From an uncultured Actinomycetes bacterium (GTDB lineage: Bacteria; Actinomycetota; Thermoleophilia; Gaiellales; F1-60-MAGs149), in NCBI GenBank assembly GCA_903873565.1, contig CAIQOY010000039.1:1-6401 (forward strand): DNA of 6,401 bases, written 5' to 3'. Position numbers and translations under genes: made by a program. This document shows positions 1-5,387 of the stretch, in pieces. Positions within the stretch are counted from its first letter, which is position 1. Each line of letters starts with the position of its first letter. The notes under the pieces were generated by a model. That model saw only the letters and a program-made list of their open reading frames with translations, did no database searches and had not been told where the DNA came from.

Positions 1-412
1 CCAGGCGCTCGCCGGCCGGCACGCGCACGGTGCCGCGCGCCGGGTCGACGTCGAGGGTCTCGCGGCGCGCGCCGGGTGCGGCGGGGCCGTGGCAGTCGCC
101 GTACCCCGCGGCGGCCAGCGCGCGGCCGACCAGCGGGTCGAAGGCGCCGTCGCTGCGCTCGGCCCACTCCCGGGCCGCGAGCAGGAGCGCGAGCGTCTCC
201 GCGGAGACGGGCACGGCGTGACCCGCGGCCCGGGTGGCGCGCGCCACCTCGCTCGAGGGGATGAAGCGCGACCAGCGGCGCTCGTCGGCGCGCACGAGGT
301 CCGCCGCGGCCTGGGCGGCGGCGCCGTCCACGGCGCCGCCGTGGTGGATGCGCCAGCGCGTCCCCATCGCGGGGAACGCCCAGTCGAGCGCGCACTGCAG
401 ATCGGCGCCCAT
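1..412 (-). CDS. apbE: FAD:protein FMN transferase (ApbE family), N-terminal part, cut by window edge
   Basis: Partial gene: 137 codons are visible and the C-terminal part lies beyond position 1. ApbE enzymes transfer FMN from FAD to a Thr/Ser of flavoproteins in redox complexes (established for the family). The translation shows FPAMGTRW (residues 13-20), matching the ApbE N-terminal AMGT motif. It also has DERRWSRFIPSSEVAR (43-58), the family's '..E.. .SR..P.SE...' stretch, and DGAFDPLVGRAL (88-99), matching the conserved DGAFDPTVGPL. No signal peptide or lipobox is visible at the chosen start, so this form is probably cytoplasmic, unlike many ApbE lipoproteins. The ATG (410-412) shares its A with the TGA stop of the upstream small membrane-protein gene, which implies translational coupling. 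No FMN-binding substrate protein with an S/T-G-A-T site is in view. The metal-binding residues of the C-terminal half cannot be checked. Confidence 0.87.
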   Translation of the reverse strand, partial: MGADLQCALDWAFPAMGTRWRIHHGGAVDGAAAQAAADLVRADERRWSRFIPSSEVARATRAAGHAVPVSAETLALLLAAREWAERSDGAFDPLVGRALAAAGYGDCHGPAAPGARRETLDVDPARGTVRVPAGERL

Positions 413-765
413 CAGCTGGCCTGGCTCTGCGGCGGCTGGGCGGGGACCGGCTGGACCTCGATCGCGGGGGCGTCGGGGACGATGACGGTCGCGGCCTCCG
501 CGGCCGCGGCGCGCTGCTCGCCGACCTGGTCGGCGAGCGCGTTGTACTCGCGCACGACGGCGCGGTTCTGGTCGCCGAGGGCGGCGTTGCGCTGGGCGGC
601 CTCCCGGGCGAGGGACTGCCAGCCGACCGCCTCCGACCGCCAGGCGTCGGCCTGCTCGGCGGCCGCCTCGGCCTGGTTGGATGCGTGGACGCCGTAGCCG
701 ATCGCGCCCGTCAGGAGGACGGTCAGCGTGCCGGTGGTGATGCGGGTGATCGTGGTGCTCTTCAT
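412..765 (-). CDS. Small membrane-anchored coiled-coil protein, unknown function
   Basis: A 117-residue protein that I do not recognise as a named family. Residues 1-8 are polar and basic (MKSTTITR). Residues 9-27 are a hydrophobic segment that could be a single membrane anchor or an uncleaved signal. Residues about 30-92 are rich in Ala, Glu and Gln with charged heptad-like spacing and few helix breakers, so a coiled coil outside the membrane is likely. Residues 93-117 are a Pro/Gln/Val tail that looks disordered. There are no Cys residues and no FMN-attachment motif. Its stop overlaps the apbE start by one base, so the two are probably made together, and a role near a flavin-dependent redox complex is an inference from that. 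The ATG is preceded by GAGG at 770-773 (minus strand) with only 4 nt spacing. The upstream 85 bp carry a probable response-regulator site. Confidence 0.75.
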   Translation of the reverse strand: MKSTTITRITTGTLTVLLTGAIGYGVHASNQAEAAAEQADAWRSEAVGWQSLAREAAQRNAALGDQNRAVVREYNALADQVGEQRAAAAEAATVIVPDAPAIEVQPVPAQPPQSQAS

Positions 766-800
766 GGGGCCTCGTGGTCGCGGGGTTCCTCCGCCCCACC

Positions 801-834
801 AGTCTGCCCCGGGAACCTGAGAGGCCCCTGAGAG
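801..834 (-). promoter_or_regulatory. Direct-repeat operator (OmpR/PhoB type) and probable -10 of the apbE unit
   Basis: On the minus strand CTCTCAGG occurs twice (827-834, then 816-823), exactly 11 bp apart. That is the one-helical-turn spacing of tandem half-sites bound by OmpR/PhoB-type winged-helix response regulators. A weak -10-like CAGACT (801-806) follows nine bases after the second repeat, the placement expected when the activator replaces the -35. Transcription would then begin about 28-30 bp before the ATG at 765. The repeat and spacing are directly visible. The regulator's identity is inferred and no two-component gene is in the window. Confidence 0.5.
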
Positions 835-852
835 CGCCGCGCGGCCCCGCTC
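832..852 (-). terminator. Hairpin at the end of the dedA gene
   Basis: Arms GAGCG (848-852 read on the minus strand) and CGCTC (832-836) flank an 11-nt G+C-rich loop that can itself pair through CCGCGCGG. The structure begins at the DedA stop codon and has no T-run, so it would be an atypical terminator of the kind common in high-GC bacteria. It overlaps the first half of the direct-repeat operator. Chance hairpins are frequent at this base composition. Confidence 0.25.
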
Positions 853-1489
853 AGTCCTGGTTCAGGCGCCGCGCCGCGAGCCGCGGCAGGACGAGGCGCT
901 GCGCCACGGCCAGGCCGATGACGATCACCGCGCCGATCACCGCGACCACGCCGATCCGGTCGACGATCGAGGTCACGCCGACGGCGTCGCCGACGATCCG
1001 CCCCAGCGCGCCGTAGAAGACCGCCCAGATCGCGCACCCGATCGCGTCGTAGACGATGAAGCGCCGGTAGGGGTAGCGGGCCGCACCCGCGAGGATGGCG
1101 ACCTTGGTGCGGATCGCCGCCAGCATGCGCCCGCCGATGATGGCCTTGGCGCCGTGGCGGGTCACGTAGCCCTGCGCCGCCGCCTGCTTCTCGGGGCTGA
1201 TGACGCGGCGGATGACGGGATCCCCGACCAGGCGGCCCAGCCAGTAGACGGCGTTGTCGCCGAGGGCCGCGCCGACGAAGCCGATCAGCATCACCAGCGC
1301 GAGCGGGTACTCCTCGAGCCCGCCCCAGACCAGCATCGCGAACTCGCCCGAGGAGGGCAGCCCGAACGAGTCGCCGAAGCTGAGGATGAAGACGGCCCAC
1401 AGCCCGAGCTCCATCGCCCAGTCGACGATGCCCTGGAAGACGTCGCCGATCGCGGCGAAGACGCCGCCGATGAGGGGAAGGGACTCCAT
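851..1489 (-). CDS. DedA-family (SNARE-associated/VTT) integral membrane protein
   Basis: A 212-residue inner-membrane protein. DedA proteins are linked to undecaprenyl-phosphate or phospholipid flipping and to membrane homeostasis (family knowledge). Visible family marks, in order: a hydrophobic helix at about 28-42; the re-entrant region with FGLPSSGEFAMLVWGG (residues 42-57), including the conserved Pro and Glu; GDNAVYWLGRLVG (77-89), matching the GD...Y.iGr..G motif; then GGRMLAAIRTKVAILAGAAR (119-138), the counterpart of the G-R-F-x-P-x-x-R signature, with the central Pro here Ala. C-terminal hydrophobic helices lie at about 148-172 and 176-197, ending in a basic tail. The length is normal for the family. 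The ATG at 1487-1489 gives the expected short amphipathic N-terminus. It lies 32 bp after the rpiR-type gene on the same strand, so the two are probably cotranscribed. The ribosome-binding site is weak (AGG close to the ATG). Confidence 0.88.
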   Translation of the reverse strand: MESLPLIGGVFAAIGDVFQGIVDWAMELGLWAVFILSFGDSFGLPSSGEFAMLVWGGLEEYPLALVMLIGFVGAALGDNAVYWLGRLVGDPVIRRVISPEKQAAAQGYVTRHGAKAIIGGRMLAAIRTKVAILAGAARYPYRRFIVYDAIGCAIWAVFYGALGRIVGDAVGVTSIVDRIGVVAVIGAVIVIGLAVAQRLVLPRLAARRLNQD

Positions 1490-1521
1490 GACCTGCGGAT
1501 CGGCTTCGCGACCCGTGCGGC

Positions 1522-2412
1522 CTAATCCTGCCGCAGGTCGGCCGCCTCGTCCGGCTCCCCGGCCTCCGCGCCGTACGTGCCGAAGCGGCCCCAGATGCGC
1601 TCGGCGTCGTCGAGGCGCCGGCCGATGCTCGACGGATTGCGCTCGAGCAGGGTCGCCGCGAGGAGCTCGACGAGGAAGATCCCGGTGACCGCGGTCGGGA
1701 ACGGCGCCGGCGAGTCGTCGGCGCAGACGAGGACCTCGGTCGCGTAGCGGGCCGCGGGCGCGGCCGGCGAGTCCGTCACGAGGACCACGGGCGCCCCGGC
1801 CTCCTGGAAGAAGGACGCGACCTCGGTGGTGACCTTCGCGTAGCGCCGGAAGGTGAACGCGAGCAGGCGGTCCTCGGGCCCGATGCCGATCAGCCGGTCG
1901 GCGAGGGCCGACTCCCCCGCCTCCACGCGCACCACGTTCGGGAGCATCGGGTTGAGCAGGAAGTAGGCGTACTCGGCGACGGCGGCGCTCGCGCGCTGGC
2001 CGAAGACGTGGATCCAGCCCTCCCCCGTCTCGAGCAGCGCCGCCGCCTGCTCGAGGGTGGCCGGGGTCGTGGAGCCCGCCACCGAGCGCAGGTCGGCCTC
2101 GACGGCCGACAGCCAGCGCTCGACCAGGGTGCCGCGCGGCGCGGGGGCCTCCTCGACGGCCTCGAGCCGCTCCCGGATGCCGCCCTGCAGCGCCTCCTGC
2201 AGCCCCGCGAAGCCGCCGTAGCCGAGGCGCGCGCCGAAGCGCACCACCGCGGCCTTGGAGACGCCGGCCTGCACCGCCAGCTGGTCGGCGCTCAGGAACG
2301 CCACCGCCGTCGGGTCGCGCAGGACGGCCTCGGCCACCAGCCGGTCGTTCGGCGAGAGGTCCTCGAGGCGATCGCGGATGCGATCGAGCGGCGGCTGGTC
2401 CTGCTCGGCCAC
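1522..2412 (-). CDS. MurR/RpiR-family transcriptional regulator (HTH + SIS domain)
   Basis: A 296-residue regulator. RpiR proteins bind DNA through an N-terminal HTH and sense phosphosugars through a C-terminal SIS domain (family knowledge). Residues about 8-80 hold the HTH_6 domain, with LSPNDRLVAEAVLRDP followed by SADQLAVQAGVSKAAVVRFG as the helix-turn-helix and a typical LGYGGFAGLQEAL end. Residues about 128-258 form the SIS domain: GWIHVFGQRASAAVAEY (132-148), LLAFTFRRYAKVTTE (183-197), where RpiR proteins usually have a 'sFSpYs.eT' stretch, and APVVLVTDSPAAPAA (207-221). The C-terminal tail is acidic. The start is GTG (2410-2412), chosen because the family pattern begins just after it and a TAGGGT -10 lies 6 nt before it. 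The gene is divergent from trpS, and the downstream gene in the same direction is DedA. The effector and target operon cannot be read from sequence; autoregulation at the 59-bp gap is plausible. Confidence 0.88.
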   Translation of the reverse strand: MAEQDQPPLDRIRDRLEDLSPNDRLVAEAVLRDPTAVAFLSADQLAVQAGVSKAAVVRFGARLGYGGFAGLQEALQGGIRERLEAVEEAPAPRGTLVERWLSAVEADLRSVAGSTTPATLEQAAALLETGEGWIHVFGQRASAAVAEYAYFLLNPMLPNVVRVEAGESALADRLIGIGPEDRLLAFTFRRYAKVTTEVASFFQEAGAPVVLVTDSPAAPAARYATEVLVCADDSPAPFPTAVTGIFLVELLAATLLERNPSSIGRRLDDAERIWGRFGTYGAEAGEPDEAADLRQD

Positions 2413-2418
2413 GCGGCG

Positions 2419-2424
2419 ACCCTA
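2419..2424 (-). promoter_or_regulatory. -10 element of the rpiR-type gene, leaderless arrangement
   Basis: TAGGGT (TANNNT class) on the minus strand ends 6 nt before the GTG start, so transcription would begin at or next to the start codon. No clear -35 or Shine-Dalgarno is visible, which is consistent with a leaderless message. Confidence 0.5.
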
Positions 2425-2458
2425 CCAGACGGCCAGCGCCTCCGGACGGTCCCGCGGG

Positions 2459-2464
2459 TACGGT
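2459..2464 (+). promoter_or_regulatory. -10 element of trpS, leaderless arrangement
   Basis: TACGGT (TANNNT class) is followed by 7 nt and then the ATG of trpS. There is no Shine-Dalgarno in between, so the mRNA probably starts at the ATG. The motif is short and unsupported by a clear -35. Confidence 0.5.
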
Positions 2465-2471
2465 TTCGCCC

Positions 2472-3461
2472 ATGGCGCGCGTGTTCAGCGGCATCCAGCC
2501 GACCGGCGACAAGCACATCGGCAACCTGCTCGGCGCGATCCGCCACTGGGCCGTGATGCAGGACGAGCACGAGTGCATCTACTCGATCGTCGACCTGCAC
2601 TCGATCACCGTGCCGGTCGATCCCGCGGCGCTGCGGGCCTCGACCCTGTCCCTCGCGACGCTGCTCGTGGCCGCCGGCGTGGACCCGGATCGGTCGATCC
2701 TCTTCGCCCAGAGCCACGTGCCCGAGCACACCGAGCTGGCCTGGTACCTGAACTGCACCGCCACCTACGGCGAGCTCAAGCGGATGACCCAGTTCAAGGA
2801 CAAGTCGGGCGGCCAGGAGTCGGTCTCCGTCGGGCTCTTCGACTACCCGGTCCTGCAGGCCGCGGACGTGCTGCTCTACCGCGCGGGCCTCGTCCCCGTC
2901 GGCGAGGACCAGCGCCAGCACCTCGAGCTGATGCGCGACATCGCGATCCGCTTCAACGGGCGCTACGGGGACACCTTCGTGGTGCCGGAGGCGCAGATCC
3001 CGCCCGTCGGCGCGCGCATCGTCGACCTGCAGGAGCCGACGCGGAAGATGTCGACCACGGGCGGCACCGAGCAGGGCACCCTGCTCCTCCTCGACGACCC
3101 CAAGCGCCTGCGCAAGAAGGTCATGTCCGCCGTCACCGACTCGGACGGCGAGGTCCGCAGCGACCCCGAGGCGAAGCCCGGCGTGAGCGGCCTCCTGTCC
3201 CTGCTCTCGGCGGTCGAGGGCACTCCCGTGGCCGACCTCGAGGCCCGCTTCGCGGGCTCCGGCTACGGCGACTTCAAGGGCGCCGTCGCGGATGCCGTGG
3301 TGGAGCTGCTGGAGCCGATCCAGGCGCGCCACGCCGAGATCGCCGCCGACCCCGGCGAGGTCGAGCGCATCCTCGCCGCGGGCGCGGAGCGCGCGCGGGC
3401 GATCGCGGTGCCCGTGATCGAGGACGTGCGCGCCGCGATCGGCTTCGCCCCGCGCGGCTAG
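2472..3461 (+). CDS. trpS: Tryptophan--tRNA ligase
   Basis: A 329-residue class I aminoacyl-tRNA synthetase that charges tRNA-Trp with tryptophan in the cytoplasm; this is the usual bacterial length. Residues 5-19 (FSGIQPTGDKHIGNL) carry the HIGH-type signature as KHIGN. Further TrpRS marks are the AWYLNC stretch (90-95), FDYPVLQAADVLLY (123-136) in the Trp pocket, and VGEDQRQHLEL (143-153). The flexible loop is KMSTT (192-196) followed by GGTEQGT, a KMSKS variant seen in actinobacterial TrpRS. The C-terminal part (about 235-320) is the helical anticodon-binding region. The ATG is fixed by the conserved N-terminus and by the -10 motif 7 nt upstream. It is divergent from the rpiR-type gene and convergent with the SDR gene, sharing CTAG at the stops. 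No T-box or leader peptide fits in the 59-bp upstream gap, so attenuation control is unlikely here. Confidence 0.97.
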   Translation: MARVFSGIQPTGDKHIGNLLGAIRHWAVMQDEHECIYSIVDLHSITVPVDPAALRASTLSLATLLVAAGVDPDRSILFAQSHVPEHTELAWYLNCTATYGELKRMTQFKDKSGGQESVSVGLFDYPVLQAADVLLYRAGLVPVGEDQRQHLELMRDIAIRFNGRYGDTFVVPEAQIPPVGARIVDLQEPTRKMSTTGGTEQGTLLLLDDPKRLRKKVMSAVTDSDGEVRSDPEAKPGVSGLLSLLSAVEGTPVADLEARFAGSGYGDFKGAVADAVVELLEPIQARHAEIAADPGEVERILAAGAERARAIAVPVIEDVRAAIGFAPRG

Positions 3462-4213
3462 CCGAAGCGCCGGCGCGAGCGCCGGGCGAGCCACGCCATC
3501 GCGCCCGGGGCGACGGCCTGCGCGACCGCCGCGGCGCGCCACCACTCCGGCTGGAACGACTCGGCCCGGCCCCGCTCGAGGGCGCGCAGGATGCGCTCCG
3601 CGCAGGCCCCGTCGTCGATGACCGCGTGGCGGGCCCAGCGGTGCCCACGCAGCCGGTCGTGCGGGAAGGCGCCGGTGGCCACCGGCCCCGGGTTCGCGGT
3701 CAGCACGTGCACGCCGACCGCCGCCGCCTCGACGTGGAGCGCCCGCGACCAGGCGATCGCGGCGTGCTTGGCGGCCGCGTAGTGGGGCGCCGACCCGGTG
3801 GCCACGGTGCCGGCGACGCTGACCACGTTGACCACGGAGCCGCCGGCGGCCACCAGCCCGTCCCAGGCCAGCCCCGTCACGCGCACCATCGACAGGTACA
3901 GCAGGTCGACCGCGTCGCGGGCGGCCGCGTGGTCGTGGTCGAGGAGGGGCGCCCGGAACGGCCCGCCGGCGTTGTTGACGAGCAGCCCGATCCGCGGCTC
4001 GGCGGCCAGCCGCTCACCGAGGGCGGCGATCCCGTCGTCGTGGGCGACGTCCGCCGCCAGGGCCTCGGCGCCGAGCGCCGCCGCCGCGGCCTCGAGGCGC
4101 TCGCGCCCGCGGGCCACCAGCAGGACCCGCTCGCCGCTGGCGGCCCGGCGCCGCGCGAGGGCGAGGCCGATGCCGGAGGAGCCGCCGGTGACCACGGTCA
4201 GGGGCGCCGTCAT
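3458..4213 (-). CDS. Short-chain dehydrogenase/reductase (SDR)
   Basis: A 251-residue NAD(P)-dependent oxidoreductase of the classical SDR type; the substrate is unknown. The Rossmann cofactor loop is TGGSSGIG (residues 9-16). NNAG stands at 80-83, the catalytic Ser is at 132 (NVVSVAG), and the Tyr/Lys pair is Y145 and K149 (YAAAK). ARGRERLEA (34-42), with basic residues after beta-2, favours NADPH. NPGPV (174-178) matches the P-G motif after the active site. The catalytic Asn usually found about 25 residues after NNAG is not obvious: the aligned stretch (VDLLYLSMVRVT) has Asp or Leu there. The C-terminus is basic (RRSRRRFG) after a short hydrophobic stretch, which could favour membrane contact. 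The start ATG (4211-4213) is set by the Rossmann strand, and longer upstream reading would cross the divergent promoter. The last 4 bp overlap the end of trpS. Confidence 0.92.
   Translation of the reverse strand: MTAPLTVVTGGSSGIGLALARRRAASGERVLLVARGRERLEAAAAALGAEALAADVAHDDGIAALGERLAAEPRIGLLVNNAGGPFRAPLLDHDHAAARDAVDLLYLSMVRVTGLAWDGLVAAGGSVVNVVSVAGTVATGSAPHYAAAKHAAIAWSRALHVEAAAVGVHVLTANPGPVATGAFPHDRLRGHRWARHAVIDDGACAERILRALERGRAESFQPEWWRAAAVAQAVAPGAMAWLARRSRRRFG
3470..3485. terminator. G+C-rich hairpin just past the trpS stop
   Basis: CCGGCG (3470-3475) and CGCCGG (3480-3485) form a 6-bp stem with a CGAG loop, starting 9 bases after the trpS stop codon and lying inside the last codons of the convergent SDR gene. 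Being symmetric, it could act on transcripts from either side. There is no T-run and G+C-rich hairpins are common here, so support is weak. Confidence 0.25.
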
Positions 4214-4219
4214 GCCCGG

Positions 4220-4225
4220 AGCGTA
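4220..4225 (-). promoter_or_regulatory. -10 element of the SDR gene, leaderless arrangement
   Basis: On the minus strand TACGCT (TANNNT class) ends 6 nt before the ATG at 4213, which predicts a transcript beginning at the start codon. It lies inside the region where the -35 of the opposite promoter should be. Confidence 0.5.
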
Positions 4226-4238
4226 CCCCGGGGCGCGA

Positions 4239-4244
4239 TACACT
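4239..4244 (+). promoter_or_regulatory. -10 element of the AI-2E-family gene, leaderless arrangement
   Basis: TACACT (TANNNT class) is followed by 6 nt and then the GTG at 4251. No Shine-Dalgarno is present. The 37-bp gap holds this and the SDR -10 back to back, 13 bp apart. Confidence 0.55.
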
Positions 4245-4250
4245 CGGGCC

Positions 4251-5387
4251 GTGGCGCACGTCCCCGAGCCCCCGCCGCGCGTCGAGGTCACGATCGCGAC
4301 GCGGACGCTCGTCCGCATCCTGCTCACCCTGCTCGCCTTCGGGATCCTGATCGCCGGGCTCTGGGAGGTGCGCTCCGTCCTCACGCTGATCGTCGTGGCC
4401 GCGTTCCTCGCGCTGGCCCTGAACCCGATCGTGGCGGTCCTCGAGCGCCGGCTCGGCGGCCGCCGGGGCATCGCCGCCGGCCTCGTCATCCTCGGCGTGA
4501 TCGTCCTCGTCGGCCTGATCGTGGCCGCGCTGGTGACGCCGGTCTACAACGAGATGCGCACGCTCGCCACGCGGGCGCCGCTGCTCGTCGACGACCTGCG
4601 CGCCTGGGGGCCGTTCGCGGACCTCGACGCCCGCTACGACTTCCTCAGCCGCACGCGCGACTTCGTCGGCCAGTACGCCGACCGGCTGCCCGCCCAGGCC
4701 AGCAACCTGCTCGGCGTGGCCACGGCGGTGGTGACGGGCTTCGGCAAGGCGCTGACGGTCCTGTTCATGACGCTGTTCCTGCTGCTCGAGATCCCGCGCA
4801 TGACGCGGGCGATCACCGAGCTCCTGCGCCCCGGCTACGCCGACCGCTCGCTCGAGGTCTTCGACCAGGTCAACGGCACGATCGCCCGCTGGACGGGCGG
4901 CGTGCTCCTGATCGCCGCCATCGCCGGCACCACCATGGGCCTGACCGCGTGGGTCCTCGGGGTGCCGTACGCGCTCGCCCTCGGCCTGCTGGTCGGGCTG
5001 CTGGCACTGATCCCCCTGATCGGCGCCACCATCGGGTCCGCCATCGCGGTGCTGGTGGCCCTCACGCAGTCGGTCACCGCGGCGATCATCCTGCTCGTCT
5101 TCGCGGTCGTCTACCAGCTGCTCGAGAACCACGTCATCCAGCCCGTGGTGATGCGCCGGACCGTCGACGTGTCGCCCTTCATCGTGCTGGCCAGCGTCCT
5201 CGTCGGCGCATCGCTCCTGGGCATCATCGGCGCGCTCCTGGCGATCCCCGTCGCGGGCAGCGTGCAGGTCGTGCTGCGCGAGATCCTCAAGGCCCGCCGC
5301 GCCTCGGTGGCCGCGGAGCGGGAGCTGCTCATGCACGCCCGGCAGGCCACGCTCGACGCCGTCGAGCCGACCATGGAGACGGACTAG
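4251..5387 (+). CDS. AI-2E family transporter (PF01594-type membrane protein)
   Basis: A 378-residue polytopic inner-membrane protein. The family includes a reported autoinducer-2 exporter and Na+/H+ antiporters, so the substrate here is not known. Hydrophobic segments lie at about 20-38, 42-63, 72-97, 155-180, 215-236, 238-263, 265-290 and 308-345, with a soluble loop at about 98-150, as in the family. The family signature is visible as VVYQLLENHVIQPVVM (286-301). It is followed by VDVSPFIVLASVLVGASLLG (305-324) and GALLAIPVAG (327-336), the usual end of the domain. The C-terminal 35 residues are soluble and charged. The GTG start (4251-4253) is chosen because TACACT lies 6 nt before it and the N-terminal soluble lead is normal in length. 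The stop (5385-5387) directly touches the GTG of the next gene, so the two form an operon and are probably coupled in translation. Confidence 0.88.
   Translation: MAHVPEPPPRVEVTIATRTLVRILLTLLAFGILIAGLWEVRSVLTLIVVAAFLALALNPIVAVLERRLGGRRGIAAGLVILGVIVLVGLIVAALVTPVYNEMRTLATRAPLLVDDLRAWGPFADLDARYDFLSRTRDFVGQYADRLPAQASNLLGVATAVVTGFGKALTVLFMTLFLLLEIPRMTRAITELLRPGYADRSLEVFDQVNGTIARWTGGVLLIAAIAGTTMGLTAWVLGVPYALALGLLVGLLALIPLIGATIGSAIAVLVALTQSVTAAIILLVFAVVYQLLENHVIQPVVMRRTVDVSPFIVLASVLVGASLLGIIGALLAIPVAGSVQVVLREILKARRASVAAERELLMHARQATLDAVEPTMETD

Noticed and set aside
851..2578. A longer DedA reading that begins at 2578 and would fuse about 360 extra residues
   Set aside because: The extra part lies out of frame over the RpiR gene and is Arg/Gly/Ala-rich. 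The DedA domain begins naturally at the ATG at 1489.
3440..3468. GCTTCG/CGAAGC inverted repeat around the shared trpS/SDR stops
   Set aside because: Only 6 bp with a loop of about 15 nt, and competing with the CGGCTAGCCG palindrome inside it. Too weak to call as a terminator.
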